DNA from: Prochlorococcus sp. AG-469-F22
GTDB taxonomy: Bacteria; Cyanobacteriota; Cyanobacteriia; PCC-6307; Cyanobiaceae
Direction: 5' to 3'
NCBI GenBank assembly: GCA_003211655.1
Contig: QCSC01000002.1
Location: 1 to 44,706, forward strand
Length of the DNA stretch: 44,706 nt
The notes beneath the pieces were generated by a model. The model was not told the origin of the DNA and did not search any database. It was given only the letters and a program-made list of their open reading frames with translations. Positions 1 to 9,258 of the stretch are shown in pieces (the stretch's first letter is position 1; each line of letters opens with the position of its first letter). Both the position numbers and the translations under genes were made by a program.

Positions 1-390
1 GAAACTAATAAAATTGAGAAAGAAAAAATTAATCTTAACTCATCCGATAAGACGCAAGTTAAAACTCAAAGAGGTAATACTTCTGATCAGAAAAAAAATG
101 ATATACCAGAAAAAGGTTCAGTAAAAGGGAAAAGTAAAATTGAAATTACATGTTTAAAATGTGTTAGTCCAAAATATCCAACAAGGGCATTAAGAAGAGG
201 TGCCGAAGGTAAACCTTTAGTAAAAGTTTGGATTAATAAGTTTGGAAAAGTAACAAAAAGCGAACTAATAAATTCAAGTGGGAATGAATCCATAGACAAA
301 GCAGCTTTATTAGCTGCGGATAAATCAACGTTTTATCCTTTAAAAACTGAAACTACATTAAGAATTGAATATGAGTTAAAAATTAGATAA
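1..390 (+). CDS. tonB: TonB-like energy transducer, C-terminal part (5' end outside window)
   Basis: Open in frame 1 from the window edge to TAA at 388-390, giving 129 residues without a start. After a charged Lys/Glu/Ser linker come the typical features of a TonB C-terminal domain: a Y/P-rich 'SPKYPTRALRRGAEG' entry, a 'KVWINKFGKV' strand, and 'NESIDKAALLAADKSTFYP'. TonB spans the periplasm and passes proton-motive energy from ExbB/ExbD to outer-membrane receptors; the N-terminal membrane anchor and any exbBD genes would lie left of the window. It converges on the receptor and ABC genes that follow, which fits a shared role in uptake. The ORF track missed it because it has no start codon inside the window. 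Confidence 0.85.
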   Translation, partial: ETNKIEKEKINLNSSDKTQVKTQRGNTSDQKKNDIPEKGSVKGKSKIEITCLKCVSPKYPTRALRRGAEGKPLVKVWINKFGKVTKSELINSSGNESIDKAALLAADKSTFYPLKTETTLRIEYELKIR

Positions 391-395
391 TAAAA

Positions 396-1244
396 TTAAA
401 GTGATTCTAATTTCTCGCATGTTTTATTTATTGAATTTAAGCTACCAACATTAATTAATCCATAATAATCAAAATAATCAATATTATTATTTTGTACTGC
501 TTTTAACTTATTCCAGAAAGGTAAAGAGTTATATTGATTGTATTGCTCATTTCCAAATTTTATCAATATCAAATTATCTGGTTCCTCTTTTATAAGCCAT
601 TCAGGCGAAAGATTTAAATAACCTTTCATTCTTCCTGAGCCTTCTAACTCAGCTGTTAAATTTCTTAGATTAAAATTATCTAAAAGAGACCCTGCCCAAC
701 TTTTATTATTTGGGGATAATAATGGTTTTGTACTAACAAGAACAACAACTTTTTTATTCTTAGGTGAAGGATCTATAAAACAAGCATTTAGCTTATTAAA
801 AACAATTTTACTATCTGTATTTGTTATTTCTGAAATTTTATTAATTAAGCTAGTTAAATCAGACAATGAATTAACTTTTGTTTTAAGAACACCAATCCCC
901 ATTTCATCCAATTTTGATAATGTTTTATCATGAAACCCATCAGATCCAATCACTAATTTAGGATTAAGTGAAATAATTTTCTCAAGATTTGGAGGTGTTC
1001 TGCCTTCACTTACAGTAGGAATATTTTTAAAATTATCATTTTTTCTTAAGATAGAACTTCCAGGAATTCCAATTAATTCTTCTGGTTTTAGAGTATAAAT
1101 TATGTCCGAGGTTAAAGAATTTAAGCTAACAATTCCTATATTATTATTTGATTTTTTTTCTTTAATACTAGTTTGATTTTTATTAGAACATCCAAATGAA
1201 ACTAATAGGAAAATAAAGATAAGGAAAATTTTTCTTAATTTCAT
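396..1244 (-). CDS. ABC transporter substrate-binding lipoprotein (BtuF/FepB-like)
   Basis: 282 aa. The N-terminus is a lipoprotein signal with lipobox LVSFGC (Cys19), so it should be a membrane-tethered periplasmic binding protein. The body has the pattern of the periplasmic-binding-protein type 2 family used for iron-siderophore, haem or cobalamin: 'NNNIGIVSLNSLTSDIIYTL' at the start of lobe 1 and 'EKIISLNPKLVIGSDG' before the linker helix. It lies 24 bp downstream of the TonB-dependent receptor on the same strand, as the last gene of the uptake set. The substrate cannot be read from sequence; iron-siderophore is favoured over cobalamin because Prochlorococcus makes its own corrinoid, but that is inference. 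Confidence 0.85.
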   Translation of the reverse strand: MKLRKIFLIFIFLLVSFGCSNKNQTSIKEKKSNNNIGIVSLNSLTSDIIYTLKPEELIGIPGSSILRKNDNFKNIPTVSEGRTPPNLEKIISLNPKLVIGSDGFHDKTLSKLDEMGIGVLKTKVNSLSDLTSLINKISEITNTDSKIVFNKLNACFIDPSPKNKKVVVLVSTKPLLSPNNKSWAGSLLDNFNLRNLTAELEGSGRMKGYLNLSPEWLIKEEPDNLILIKFGNEQYNQYNSLPFWNKLKAVQNNNIDYFDYYGLINVGSLNSINKTCEKLESL

Positions 1245-1268
1245 TTGGCAGTAATTTTAAATAATTTA

Positions 1269-3611
1269 TTAGAAAACGAATTTAAATCCAACTTTAACAT
1301 TAGTACCTGGCTCAGAGAATTTATCTAAATCAGCAGCAGTAGGAGATTCTGTTTTAACAGTTTGATAATTATAATATTTAGTATCAAAAATATTATATAG
1401 TCCAACATCTAGACTTAAACGATCATTTACATTGTAGTTAGTAATTGCGTCAAAAATTGTACTTGCATCAGGTACAAAATATGTATTACTACTTGATGTT
1501 TTAGCAACACCAGTATAAGTTGCAATTAATTCTGAGCTCCATTTCTCAGAGTCTGAATCATAACGCAAACCAAATATTGCTTTAAAAGGATCAATGCTTG
1601 TGAGAGGAACATAATCACTTGTTGAAGTATCATTTCCTTCCGTCCAAGCAATAGAATTAATAAGACTAAAGCCACTTGGTTCTGCGTTGAAATTATAGTT
1701 TGAAGTAAGCTCTATTCCATATATTTCCGCTGAGTCTTTATTTTGAAACTGAAGTACCGAGTAGCCTGGGTCTGCTAATGGATGATCGGATGGTAATGTT
1801 TCATAACCATCAATTCTATTAGTAAAATTACTGAAAAAACCGTTAAGCCCAAAATTTAATTTATCATAATTACCATTTACACCAATTTCATAGTTATCAC
1901 TACTTTCTGACTTTAGATCAGGATTACTTACGACGTAATACCTATAAGCCAAATTTTGGAAAGTAGAGTTAATTTCGCTATATTGAGGAGCTCTAAATCC
2001 TTTGTTATATTTTCCATAAAAAGTTAGATTATCATTTGTTTTATAGAGAATTGCGAGACTAGGGTTAATAACTTCTTCCTTAAGATCCTTTGCTACTGAG
2101 GCTTTTTTCGACTGCAAATATTTTGAATCAGAAGTTGAATCTAAATTATAAGAATCAAATCTAATTCCAGGAATTATTTCCCATTTGTTATTGTCAAAAG
2201 AAATTTCATCTTGTAGGTAAATCCCCAATAATGTGGTGTCTGAATCCGGTGAATCTTTAACATTGGTAGTTGACGCTGCAATCATACCTTTACTAGATAA
2301 TCCTCCAGATTGATATTTTATTCTTTCTCTTGCATTACTTGTTTTGGAATAATCAATTCCATAAGTTAATCTGTGATTTGTTTCTTTATCAAATAAATCA
2401 TTTCTTAACTGTAAATTAGCTCCATAGCTATCATCCTCAAGATCATAATCATTTATAAATTCACGAGTTCCAAAGAAAGCAACCCCGAATTCGCTCTGTC
2501 CAGGAACTCCATAAAGGGGATTCGGAAATCCAGGATCATATCCAGCCTTTCTAGTAAGAATTGAATCGTCTTCAGAATACGCACTTTGATAATAGATTCC
2601 AAGTTTTGAGTAGTCGAAGAAATTTTCACTATCGGCATTATCATATTCATAATTTGCAGAGATTAAAGTCCTTTCAACATTTCTATCTTCAGTGCTTGCT
2701 GAATAACTTCTGCTTAAATTATCAGCTTTTAAAGTTGTATCTGAATCTTTATCTGTTTTTTCGATAATTAAGTTTAATCTTGAGTAATCATCAATATTCT
2801 TTACTAAGTTAGTAAAGAAATTCAAACCTTTACTTTCAAAATCATTAATATATTTTGCTTCAGATTTTACTTTGGTCTCATTTGAGTTTGACCTGGTTAC
2901 AACAAAAACACCTTCCAATCCAGAATCATCATCCCTTCCAGCCATTCTTAAAGAATTTGAAAAACCAGAATTAACTGAATTATAGTTATTTATAGTTTGA
3001 TAAAAAGATGTCTCTCCATCCTTTAGTAAATCTTCTGGATATAGAGATTGAAAAGTAACTACTCCTCCTAAAGCATCACTACCATAAAGTGAAGAAGCTG
3101 GACCTTTAAAAATTTCTGTTCCATTAAGAGCATTAAAATCTACCATCTCAGATCTAAAAATTGTGTAGCTAGATCCAAATTTATAAACTGCTGGAAGCCT
3201 TATATTATCTCTTTGCATTAATATTCTGTTTCCGCTGAAACCTCTAATAGAAATATCGCCTTGTCCATAATTGTTAAATGCCCCATCATTTTCAGACTTC
3301 AAGTCAACCGCTGCATCGTATCTAAAAAGATCTTTTAATTCTGTAACACCTCTCTCAATAATTTCTTCTTGGCCAATAACATTAACAGAAGCTGGGACAT
3401 TTTTTATTTCCCTAGGTGTTCTAGTTCCAGTAACTGAAATTTTTAAAGTCCCCGAATCGTCTGTTGTTGGATTTTCAGCTATTAAAGGTTCTGAATTAGG
3501 TGGAGTTAAAATTTTAGTTTTATTTTCAAATCCTTTATTGACCTGAGAATATATCGGTAATGAAAAAGATGCTGCAAATGCCGCAGCAAAAACCTTTTTT
3601 GTAAATTTCAC
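1269..3611 (-). CDS. TonB-dependent outer-membrane receptor
   Basis: 780 aa, GTG start at 3611. It has a signal peptide (MKFTKKVFAAAFAASFSLPIYSQ region), then a possible TonB box near 'GTLKISVTGTR', and a plug domain at roughly residues 55-190 ('PASVNVIGQEEIIERGV', 'DISIRGFSGNR', 'IEIFKGPASSLYGSDALGG'-like segment). The C-terminal barrel has repeated alternating strands, the 'NPDLKSESSDNYEIGV' signature typical of siderophore/haem receptors, and ends in Phe. It would import a ligand using TonB energy. It lies between the ABC ATPase (198 bp upstream) and the binding lipoprotein. This type of receptor is rare in Prochlorococcus and is an accessory trait. Confidence 0.9.
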   Translation of the reverse strand: MKFTKKVFAAAFAASFSLPIYSQVNKGFENKTKILTPPNSEPLIAENPTTDDSGTLKISVTGTRTPREIKNVPASVNVIGQEEIIERGVTELKDLFRYDAAVDLKSENDGAFNNYGQGDISIRGFSGNRILMQRDNIRLPAVYKFGSSYTIFRSEMVDFNALNGTEIFKGPASSLYGSDALGGVVTFQSLYPEDLLKDGETSFYQTINNYNSVNSGFSNSLRMAGRDDDSGLEGVFVVTRSNSNETKVKSEAKYINDFESKGLNFFTNLVKNIDDYSRLNLIIEKTDKDSDTTLKADNLSRSYSASTEDRNVERTLISANYEYDNADSENFFDYSKLGIYYQSAYSEDDSILTRKAGYDPGFPNPLYGVPGQSEFGVAFFGTREFINDYDLEDDSYGANLQLRNDLFDKETNHRLTYGIDYSKTSNARERIKYQSGGLSSKGMIAASTTNVKDSPDSDTTLLGIYLQDEISFDNNKWEIIPGIRFDSYNLDSTSDSKYLQSKKASVAKDLKEEVINPSLAILYKTNDNLTFYGKYNKGFRAPQYSEINSTFQNLAYRYYVVSNPDLKSESSDNYEIGVNGNYDKLNFGLNGFFSNFTNRIDGYETLPSDHPLADPGYSVLQFQNKDSAEIYGIELTSNYNFNAEPSGFSLINSIAWTEGNDTSTSDYVPLTSIDPFKAIFGLRYDSDSEKWSSELIATYTGVAKTSSSNTYFVPDASTIFDAITNYNVNDRLSLDVGLYNIFDTKYYNYQTVKTESPTAADLDKFSEPGTNVKVGFKFVF

Positions 3612-3809
3612 TTAAAAGCCTCACACTTTTATTAATTACTATTAATTCTTATGTTGAAAAAATTATTTTGAATTTTTTTTAAGTAACTTTTTTTACTAAA
3701 AAAATTTTTTGACTTGAAATCGAAAAAAAAGTTATAAATTAAAATAACTCAAAATACTTTTTTTTGTATTATTTAATACTTTTACTTTTAATGTTTTGAT
3801 CGAAAGACA
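3612..3809. other. AT-rich spacer upstream of the receptor gene
   Basis: About 200 bases of A/T runs between the ABC ATPase stop and the receptor start. It holds a direct repeat of ATTAATT separated by three bases around 3630-3648, close to where a promoter and a Fur operator for the receptor would be expected. No ORF or hairpin terminator stands out. Confidence 0.4.
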
Positions 3810-4592
3810 TTAATTATTCAAGGATTTTATTGCACAAATTTGTTTTCCTACTGAGGTATTAATATATTCTGATTCTACTGAAAAAGCATCTTTTATTATC
3901 TTTTTAGATAATGCATTAATAGGTTTATCAATAGCTAATAATTTGCCTTCTTTTAAAACAGCTAATCTGTCGCAATATCTTGCAGCCAAATTAATATCAT
4001 GGATAACAGATAAGATAGTTAAGTTATTTTTTTTATTTAAAATTTTTATCAGATCTAACATCTGGAGTTGGAAATTAATATCTAAGAAAGTTGTTGGTTC
4101 ATCTAAAAGTATTATTTTTGTTTTTTGAGCAATTGTAAGTGCTAGATATGCACGTTGACATTGTCCTCCTGATAAAGAAGTTAATTCATAGTCAGAATAT
4201 TTCTTCAAGTCGCATAACTCTAAAGCCTCTTTAATTATTGAAAAATCTTCTTTACTCCAATCAAATTCCCAAAAATATTTATGAGGGGATCTTCCTAGAG
4301 ATACTAATTCTTTTACAGTTATAGGCAAATTAGAATTAATTTTTTGCGGAAGATATGAAATAATTTTGGCTAAATTTTTTGTATTTATAGATTTCATACT
4401 TGATTTATTTATTAAAATTTCTCCATTTTGTGTAGGAATAATTTTTGCAATTCCTTTTAATAAAGTTGATTTCCCAGATCCATTAGAGCCTATTATTCCA
4501 ACCCACTCCCCAGATTTAATTTTTAAATCTAGGTTTTGAATAATTGTATTACCTTCATAACCCGTAGAGAAATTTTTTAAAGATAAATCCAT
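3810..4592 (-). CDS. Iron-siderophore/cobalamin-type ABC transporter ATPase (FecE/BtuD-like)
   Basis: 260 aa, usual length for the family. Walker A GSNGSGKST at residues 35-43, a Q-loop segment 'ISYLPQKI', signature LSGGQ near residue 140, Walker B 'IILLDEPT', and a switch His in 'SVIHDINLAARYCDR', which is characteristic of the FecE/FhuC/BtuD branch. It powers the inner-membrane step of import. Its ATG shares the base at 4592 with the stop of the permease gene just upstream, so the two are translationally coupled. The exact ligand cannot be told from the ATPase. Confidence 0.92.
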   Translation of the reverse strand: MDLSLKNFSTGYEGNTIIQNLDLKIKSGEWVGIIGSNGSGKSTLLKGIAKIIPTQNGEILINKSSMKSINTKNLAKIISYLPQKINSNLPITVKELVSLGRSPHKYFWEFDWSKEDFSIIKEALELCDLKKYSDYELTSLSGGQCQRAYLALTIAQKTKIILLDEPTTFLDINFQLQMLDLIKILNKKNNLTILSVIHDINLAARYCDRLAVLKEGKLLAIDKPINALSKKIIKDAFSVESEYINTSVGKQICAIKSLNN

Positions 4593-5593
4593 CAGTTCAT
4601 ACCTATTTTTTTTGATGATCTTTTATATAAAATTATTATAAAAATTGGTGCTCCTAATAAAGAGGTAACTATTCCAACTGGAATTTCAATAGAACCTGAT
4701 CTCGCAATTAAATCTGCTGCACTTAATGTTAATCCCCCTGTAAGGGCTGAAAAAGGTAAAACATATTTGTAATCATTTCCTATTAGTAATCTCGAGAAGT
4801 GAGGAACTACAAGTCCAATAAAACCAATTAAACCACCAATAGAAACTGCGCTTGCTGCTAAAAGTGTTGCCACAAGTCCAATTAGACATCTTGATCTCAA
4901 TAAAGAGTTTCCAAGGCTTGTTGATAACTCTTCCCCTAAGGCTAATAAATTTAACTGCTTTGATAGGAATAGTCCTACTAATAAAGCTAATAAAATTGGA
5001 ATCCAAGTGATTTTAATTTCACTCCATCCCCTTGCATTCAAACTGCCTATTAACCAAGTTAAAGCAGCTTGAATTCTTCCATCTTCTACTTGCAAGATTA
5101 GAGTGGCTTGAATTGCCCCAAATAAACTACTTAATGCAACACCTCCTAAGATTAATCTTTCAACAGATATTTTATTTTCACTCTTTGCAAGAATGAAAAC
5201 TATTATCGTTGTGAATACAGCACCAAACCAAGCCGCTATTGGCATAAAAATTTGAGCTAATCCAAAACTTATAAATGAGACAATAACTAAACCAGACCCT
5301 GCTGATATTCCTAACAAATAAGGACTTGCTAAACCATTCCTCAGCATACCTTGGAGAAGTGCTCCTGACATACCTAAGGAAGAACCAACTAATAATGAAG
5401 CTAATAATCTAGGTAATCTTAGATCCCAAATAATAGTCTTATTTATTTCTTCACCCCTTTGAAAAATTGCTAACCAGATATCTTCATTCGAAATATAAAC
5501 TGAACCTTTAGCTAATGAAAATATAGAAATAATTATTAAAAGGACAATAACTGTTGATAAAGAAAATAAAAATCTCGTTTTAAATAATTTAAT
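4592..5593 (-). CDS. FecCD/BtuC-type ABC permease, probable ATT start
   Basis: The ORF track begins at an internal Met (5371), but the same frame stays open upstream to a stop near 5630 and clearly encodes the missing family N-terminus: a first membrane helix and 'RLPRLLASLLVGSSLGMSG', the classic FecCD loop. There is no ATG, GTG or TTG in this extension. The best start is ATT at 5593-5591, preceded by AGAGGT with 6 bases of spacing, giving 333 aa, the normal length for this family. About 9-10 membrane helices and the C-terminal 'GAPIFIIILYKRS' are present. It forms the membrane channel with the overlapping ATPase. The family call is firm; the ATT start is inferred. Confidence 0.82.
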   Translation of the reverse strand: MKLFKTRFLFSLSTVIVLLIIISIFSLAKGSVYISNEDIWLAIFQRGEEINKTIIWDLRLPRLLASLLVGSSLGMSGALLQGMLRNGLASPYLLGISAGSGLVIVSFISFGLAQIFMPIAAWFGAVFTTIIVFILAKSENKISVERLILGGVALSSLFGAIQATLILQVEDGRIQAALTWLIGSLNARGWSEIKITWIPILLALLVGLFLSKQLNLLALGEELSTSLGNSLLRSRCLIGLVATLLAASAVSIGGLIGFIGLVVPHFSRLLIGNDYKYVLPFSALTGGLTLSAADLIARSGSIEIPVGIVTSLLGAPIFIIILYKRSSKKIGMN

Positions 5594-5610
5594 TTTTTTA
5601 CCTCTACTAC

Positions 5611-5631
5611 TTATTAATGATTATTCTTTAA
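5611..5631 (-). promoter_or_regulatory. Possible Fur-type operator upstream of the permease
   Basis: TTATTAATGATTATTCTTTAA contains the odd palindrome TAAT-G-ATTA centred on 5619 and resembles half of the usual Fur consensus. Its place just ahead of an iron-type ABC operon, in a genome that encodes Fur (41665-42126), makes it reasonable, but in AT-rich DNA such matches arise easily. Confidence 0.25.
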
Positions 5632-6386
<755 letters not shown>

Positions 6387-6470
6387 TCTTTTAAATATTT
6401 TTTTGATTAATAATTTTTCTCATTTAACTCGTAAATTATTTGTGATTGACTAAAAATATTTTTTATTGCT

Positions 6471-7061
6471 CTAAAAATTATCCTTAGTATTTGATGCTAA
6501 GTTCTTTTTTTTTTTTTTTGAAATTTTTTCAATAAATCCTTGGAATCTTTTGAATAGTTTTTCATCGCTCTTTTTCCTTAATATAAATAACGTCCCTTTA
6601 TCACCTCTGCATATTCTTAGATCATTACTTAAGTAGGTAATATCTAACCATCCTTTTTGTTCTTTTTTTATTTCTGCTAAGGCTTTTACTTTATTGAATC
6701 CTATTTGGGGACCTATTAATCCTGTATGAGTAAATTGAACCTCAACTCTAATATCGTTGATTGGTTTTAACTTGGCTATGATACCAGCCCCAACAATTGC
6801 ATTAATACCTCTTGGTTTAAGCAAGTTCATGGCACTTGACTTTAAAGGATCCAAGATTTGTAGATTATCTACTAATGGCGAATAATTTAAGAATGGAGCA
6901 TTAGAACTGCTCCATCTTAACTCCCATATTCCCTGCAATTTCTCAATATCTTTACTAAGAATGAAATTTGAATTGCTTTCAAGTTTTGGAGTTAATAATA
7001 AAATATCCTTTGAATTTGGTTTATCAAAAAGTAATTTTATTAGCTTTTGTTCTGTCTCCAT
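6471..7061 (-). CDS. PAP/fibrillin family protein
   Basis: 196 aa. The central part fits the plastid lipid-associated protein (PAP/fibrillin) family: 'LQGIWELRWSSSNAPFLNYS' is the family's entry motif, followed by 'VDNLQILDP' and the strand pair 'INDIRVEVQFTHTGLIGPQ' and 'GWLDITYLSNDLRICRGDKG'. Such proteins are lipocalin-like and sit at thylakoids, where they are thought to bind lipids or isoprenoids; the ligand is unknown. The C-terminus is a Lys-rich tail. It converges on psaC with an 84-bp gap. Confidence 0.85.
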   Translation of the reverse strand: METEQKLIKLLFDKPNSKDILLLTPKLESNSNFILSKDIEKLQGIWELRWSSSNAPFLNYSPLVDNLQILDPLKSSAMNLLKPRGINAIVGAGIIAKLKPINDIRVEVQFTHTGLIGPQIGFNKVKALAEIKKEQKGWLDITYLSNDLRICRGDKGTLFILRKKSDEKLFKRFQGFIEKISKKKKKNLASNTKDNF

Positions 7062-7495
7062 TATTTCATCTTAAGGATTAAGTACTTTCATTTCTGCTAA
7101 TGAGACTTGATTGTCAATAAGAAAATTCCTTTTGATGAGTTTGAAGGAATCTACATTGCAATCAATTCTATAACTTCAATAAGCCACTAAGTTTTTGGTC
7201 GGTTGTACATCATTATGTAGCTAAGTTATCCGAAGAGACGGAAATGACTGAAGAGAGACTTAAAAGTTGAACTAAAACTTATCCAAAGTACTATATACAT
7301 ATATATAGATATATATATATGGTTGGACAAATAGGAAAAGGCAAATAATTCCATCATCTTCTTAAATACATTGCATTATACATTTATGTAACAGTTACGC
7401 GTACTTTTTTACTCTTTATGCCGGTTTATGCAATAAATCTCTTTACATTGGTTAATATTACCGTTATATTTCTTAGCATTTATTAATTTTAAATT
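7062..7495. other. Intergenic region upstream of the hli gene
   Basis: 434 bases without a supported gene. Around 7290-7321 is a run of alternating TA/TATATAGATATATATATA. The 100 bases before 7496 probably hold the hli promoter and leader. No structured RNA recognised. Confidence 0.45.
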
Positions 7496-7603
7496 ATGAC
7501 TCCTAAAGCAGAAAGATTTAATGGATTGGCTGCAATGCTTGGCTTCGTAGCAGCTGTTGGTGCTTACGTTTCAACTGGGCAAATTATCCCTGGGATCTTT
7601 TAA
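7496..7603 (+). CDS. hli: High-light-inducible protein (Hlip), very short
   Basis: 35 aa, too short for the ORF track. 'AERFNGLAAMLGFVAAVGAYVSTGQIIPGIF' matches the single chlorophyll-binding helix of Hlips (ExxNGRxAMxGF pattern, here ERFNGLAAMLGF) followed by the typical 'TGQIIPG' end. Hlips bind chlorophyll and carotenoid in the thylakoid membrane and protect photosystem assembly under light stress. The usual Arg of the NGR motif is Leu here, so the helix pair may bind pigment differently. Many such short hli genes in Prochlorococcus are found in variable regions, which suits the neighbourhood. Confidence 0.9.
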   Translation: MTPKAERFNGLAAMLGFVAAVGAYVSTGQIIPGIF

Positions 7604-7605
7604 AA

Positions 7606-7668
7606 ATGAAACCAATTTCTTTTGAACTTTATGAAAAGCTTTTAAAGGCTTATGAATCATCTAAATAA
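7606..7668 (+). CDS. Possible 20-residue peptide after hli
   Basis: MKPISFELYEKLLKAYESSK, starting two bases after the hli stop codon and so possibly co-translated with it. It is amphipathic and without cysteines. The tight spacing is the only support; I do not recognise a family. Confidence 0.25.
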   Translation: MKPISFELYEKLLKAYESSK

Positions 7669-7714
7669 TTTTTTAATTTTACTTAAATCTTTTATTTCAA
7701 CGATTTCTTCTTGA

Positions 7715-7740
7715 ATCCGATACTAACATCCGATACTAAC
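7715..7740. repeat. 13-bp tandem repeat, two copies
   Basis: ATCCGATACTAAC occurs twice head to tail without a mismatch. It lies in non-coding sequence between the hli gene and a decayed ORF. Confidence 0.8.
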
Positions 7741-7808
7741 CATAAGATTCACAAAACTAATTTTAATTTCCAAAAAATATGAATTTAGGAATTCTCTTTC
7801 TCAAATGA

Positions 7809-7957
7809 AATACAACTGGAGTAATAACTTTATCTGAATTGGATTGGATTACAAATCATCAATCAGAATTTTCAAGGTTAGATATGGCACTAGTTTAAAA
7901 ATTGGTCGCTTAATGGATGAAGGAATAATAGAACTTGATTGTAGATTGCAAGCATAA
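7809..7957 (+). pseudogene. Frameshifted small protein remnant
   Basis: One frame reads 'LSELDWITNHQSEFSRLDMALV' then stops; shifting by one base at about 7894 continues as 'LKIGRLMDEGIIELDCRLQA' and ends in TAA at 7955-7957. Together these read as one coherent small soluble protein of about 45 residues, interrupted by a single-base change in the A-run near 'gtttaaaaatt'. No good start codon lies before the first half. A terminator hairpin follows at 7981. The family was not identified with certainty. Confidence 0.5.
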
Positions 7958-7980
7958 TTTACTTATATAAAATCATCACG

Positions 7981-8014
7981 AGCTTGCTTTTAATAATATG
8001 GGCAAGCTTTTTTT
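7981..8014 (+). terminator. Rho-independent terminator
   Basis: AGCTTGC and GCAAGCT form a perfect 7-bp stem with a 14-base loop, followed directly by a run of T. It points rightward and would end the hli transcript and the decayed ORF behind it. Confidence 0.75.
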
Positions 8015-8250
8015 ATTTTCTATTTGCGATGAGTGTGTCTTATCCGCTAATTTTATTTCTAATAAATTATGGTTGGCTTCAGTTGTATCCCTGCAACTGC
8101 CTCATGACAACCATGTATTAGTCCTAGGACTGGCAATTTAATAATAGTCTCAAAATTTGGTCCTCTTTCCGAACCTAAAAGTTCATCAAACCGCCCTATG
8201 AATTTCAAGAAATTAGGAGGACAATATAGGAATAGATCTAGGAGGTCTAA
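8015..8250. other. Non-coding stretch
   Basis: About 235 bases with no supported gene; short open stretches in all frames are broken by stops. AGGAGG occurs at 8216-8221 and again at 8239-8245, the second in the right position for the decayed ORF at 8251. Confidence 0.4.
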
Positions 8251-8391
8251 ATAAAACTATTCAATCAATTCACAATCCTAAAAAAGAATTTAAGAGACAT
8301 TGATTATGCTAAGAAAAATAAGGTTAACTACTGAACTAGAGAATGCGAAGAACATCCAACTAATCCATATTGTTTAATCTATTGTGACTAA
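8251..8391 (+). pseudogene. Decayed small Cys-containing protein (lost start and one nonsense codon)
   Basis: Frame at 8251 reads 'KLFNQFTILKKNLRDIDYAK...NY' then TGA (8332-8334), then 'TRECEEHPTNPYCLIYCD' and TAA. The first codon is ATA, 5 bases after a strong AGGAGG, where ATG would be expected. The internal TGA would be TGG (Trp) before one G-to-A change. Two G-to-A changes therefore explain both defects. The C-terminal motif with three Cys (CEEHP...YCLIYCD) looks like a conserved small marine picocyanobacterial protein, function unknown. Confidence 0.5.
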
Positions 8392-8659
8392 CTAGTTATG
8401 CTCCTCTCTCGTGGAAGCAATAAGTGTTGAAAGTAATGTAAAAAGTTCTTATGAAATTAGCTGGTTTTGAAGAAATATAAAAAGTTAAAGAAGGTTTACT
8501 TTAAATTATATTTTTATAGTTTTTATATTCCTATATTCGCTCATTTCTAAATCACTTTTTATCTTTTATCTATGTTTTGGTAAAAAACGATATTACATTG
8601 GTATAAAAAAGAAAGAAATTAAAACTATATAGGTGTAGATTTCTTTTTATTTGATAGTT
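8392..8659. other. Non-coding stretch
   Basis: Only very short open frames here, such as a 10-codon ORF from ATG at 8398. The last 60 bases probably contain the promoter of the next small gene. Nothing else seen. Confidence 0.4.
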
Positions 8660-8806
8660 ATGCATTTATTTTTTGCGTTTACAGAAAATAATATTGATAC
8701 TAAATTTTTTTTTAGTTCATTAATTGGTGTAGGAGTAACAGCTTTTTTTTTCTATTTAATATTTTGGTTAACTAATCAAAAGGCTATGTATAACCGCTCA
8801 AACTAG
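8660..8806 (+). CDS. Small single-helix membrane protein
   Basis: 48 aa, ATG start, not in the ORF track. A single hydrophobic helix 'SSLIGVGVTAFFFYLIFWLT' is preceded by a polar N-terminus and followed by a short basic tail 'NQKAMYNRSN'. It lies 55 bp upstream of the DUF1330 gene on the same strand. Family unknown. Confidence 0.5.
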   Translation: MHLFFAFTENNIDTKFFFSSLIGVGVTAFFFYLIFWLTNQKAMYNRSN

Positions 8807-8861
8807 GTTTACAAAGTAACAACAACATTAATATATTTAATGGGTAGATTTAGGACTTTAA

Positions 8862-9203
8862 ATGGATAAAAGAGGAGCTAAAGGTTACTGGCTTTCTACG
8901 GCAAAAATAGTAAATCAGCAATTATTTGATGAATATGTAAGCAAAGTTATTCCATGGCTAAAAGAAGTTCATGGAGAAGTCTTTGCTAAAGATACAGAGC
9001 CACAAGGAAAACAAAAAACGGAAGATGCCAACCTAGCCGTTATTTGCGAATTTCCATCAATGAGGGCAGCCGTTGAGGCTTATGAATCTGAAGAATATAA
9101 AGAGCTTTCAAAACTAAGGAAAGAAGCTACTGAAAATTCAACGTTTACAATTATGGAAGGTTTAGATGAAGCTGCAAAGCTTAGAAGAGCAATGGGTAAG
9201 TAA
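8862..9203 (+). CDS. DUF1330 family protein
   Basis: 113 aa. The protein follows the DUF1330 pattern, a dimeric alpha-beta barrel of the ABM type: 'KGYWLSTAKIVNQQLFDEYV', a middle 'HGEVFAKD' strand, 'LAVICEFPSMRAAVEAYESEEYKEL' and a final 'FTIMEG' strand. The family has no established reaction; some members are thought to bind or oxidise small molecules. A C-terminal extension 'LDEAAKLRRAMGK' is added. The cytoplasmic location is inferred from the lack of a signal peptide. Confidence 0.85.
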   Translation: MDKRGAKGYWLSTAKIVNQQLFDEYVSKVIPWLKEVHGEVFAKDTEPQGKQKTEDANLAVICEFPSMRAAVEAYESEEYKELSKLRKEATENSTFTIMEGLDEAAKLRRAMGK

Positions 9204-9258
9204 GTTTTTAAAGATTGACAGTCGATCTAAAATTGGAGGGATAAAAACCTCTTTTTGT

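Noticed and set aside
8398-8430. ORF MLLSRGSNKC
   Set aside because: Ten codons without support from neighbours.
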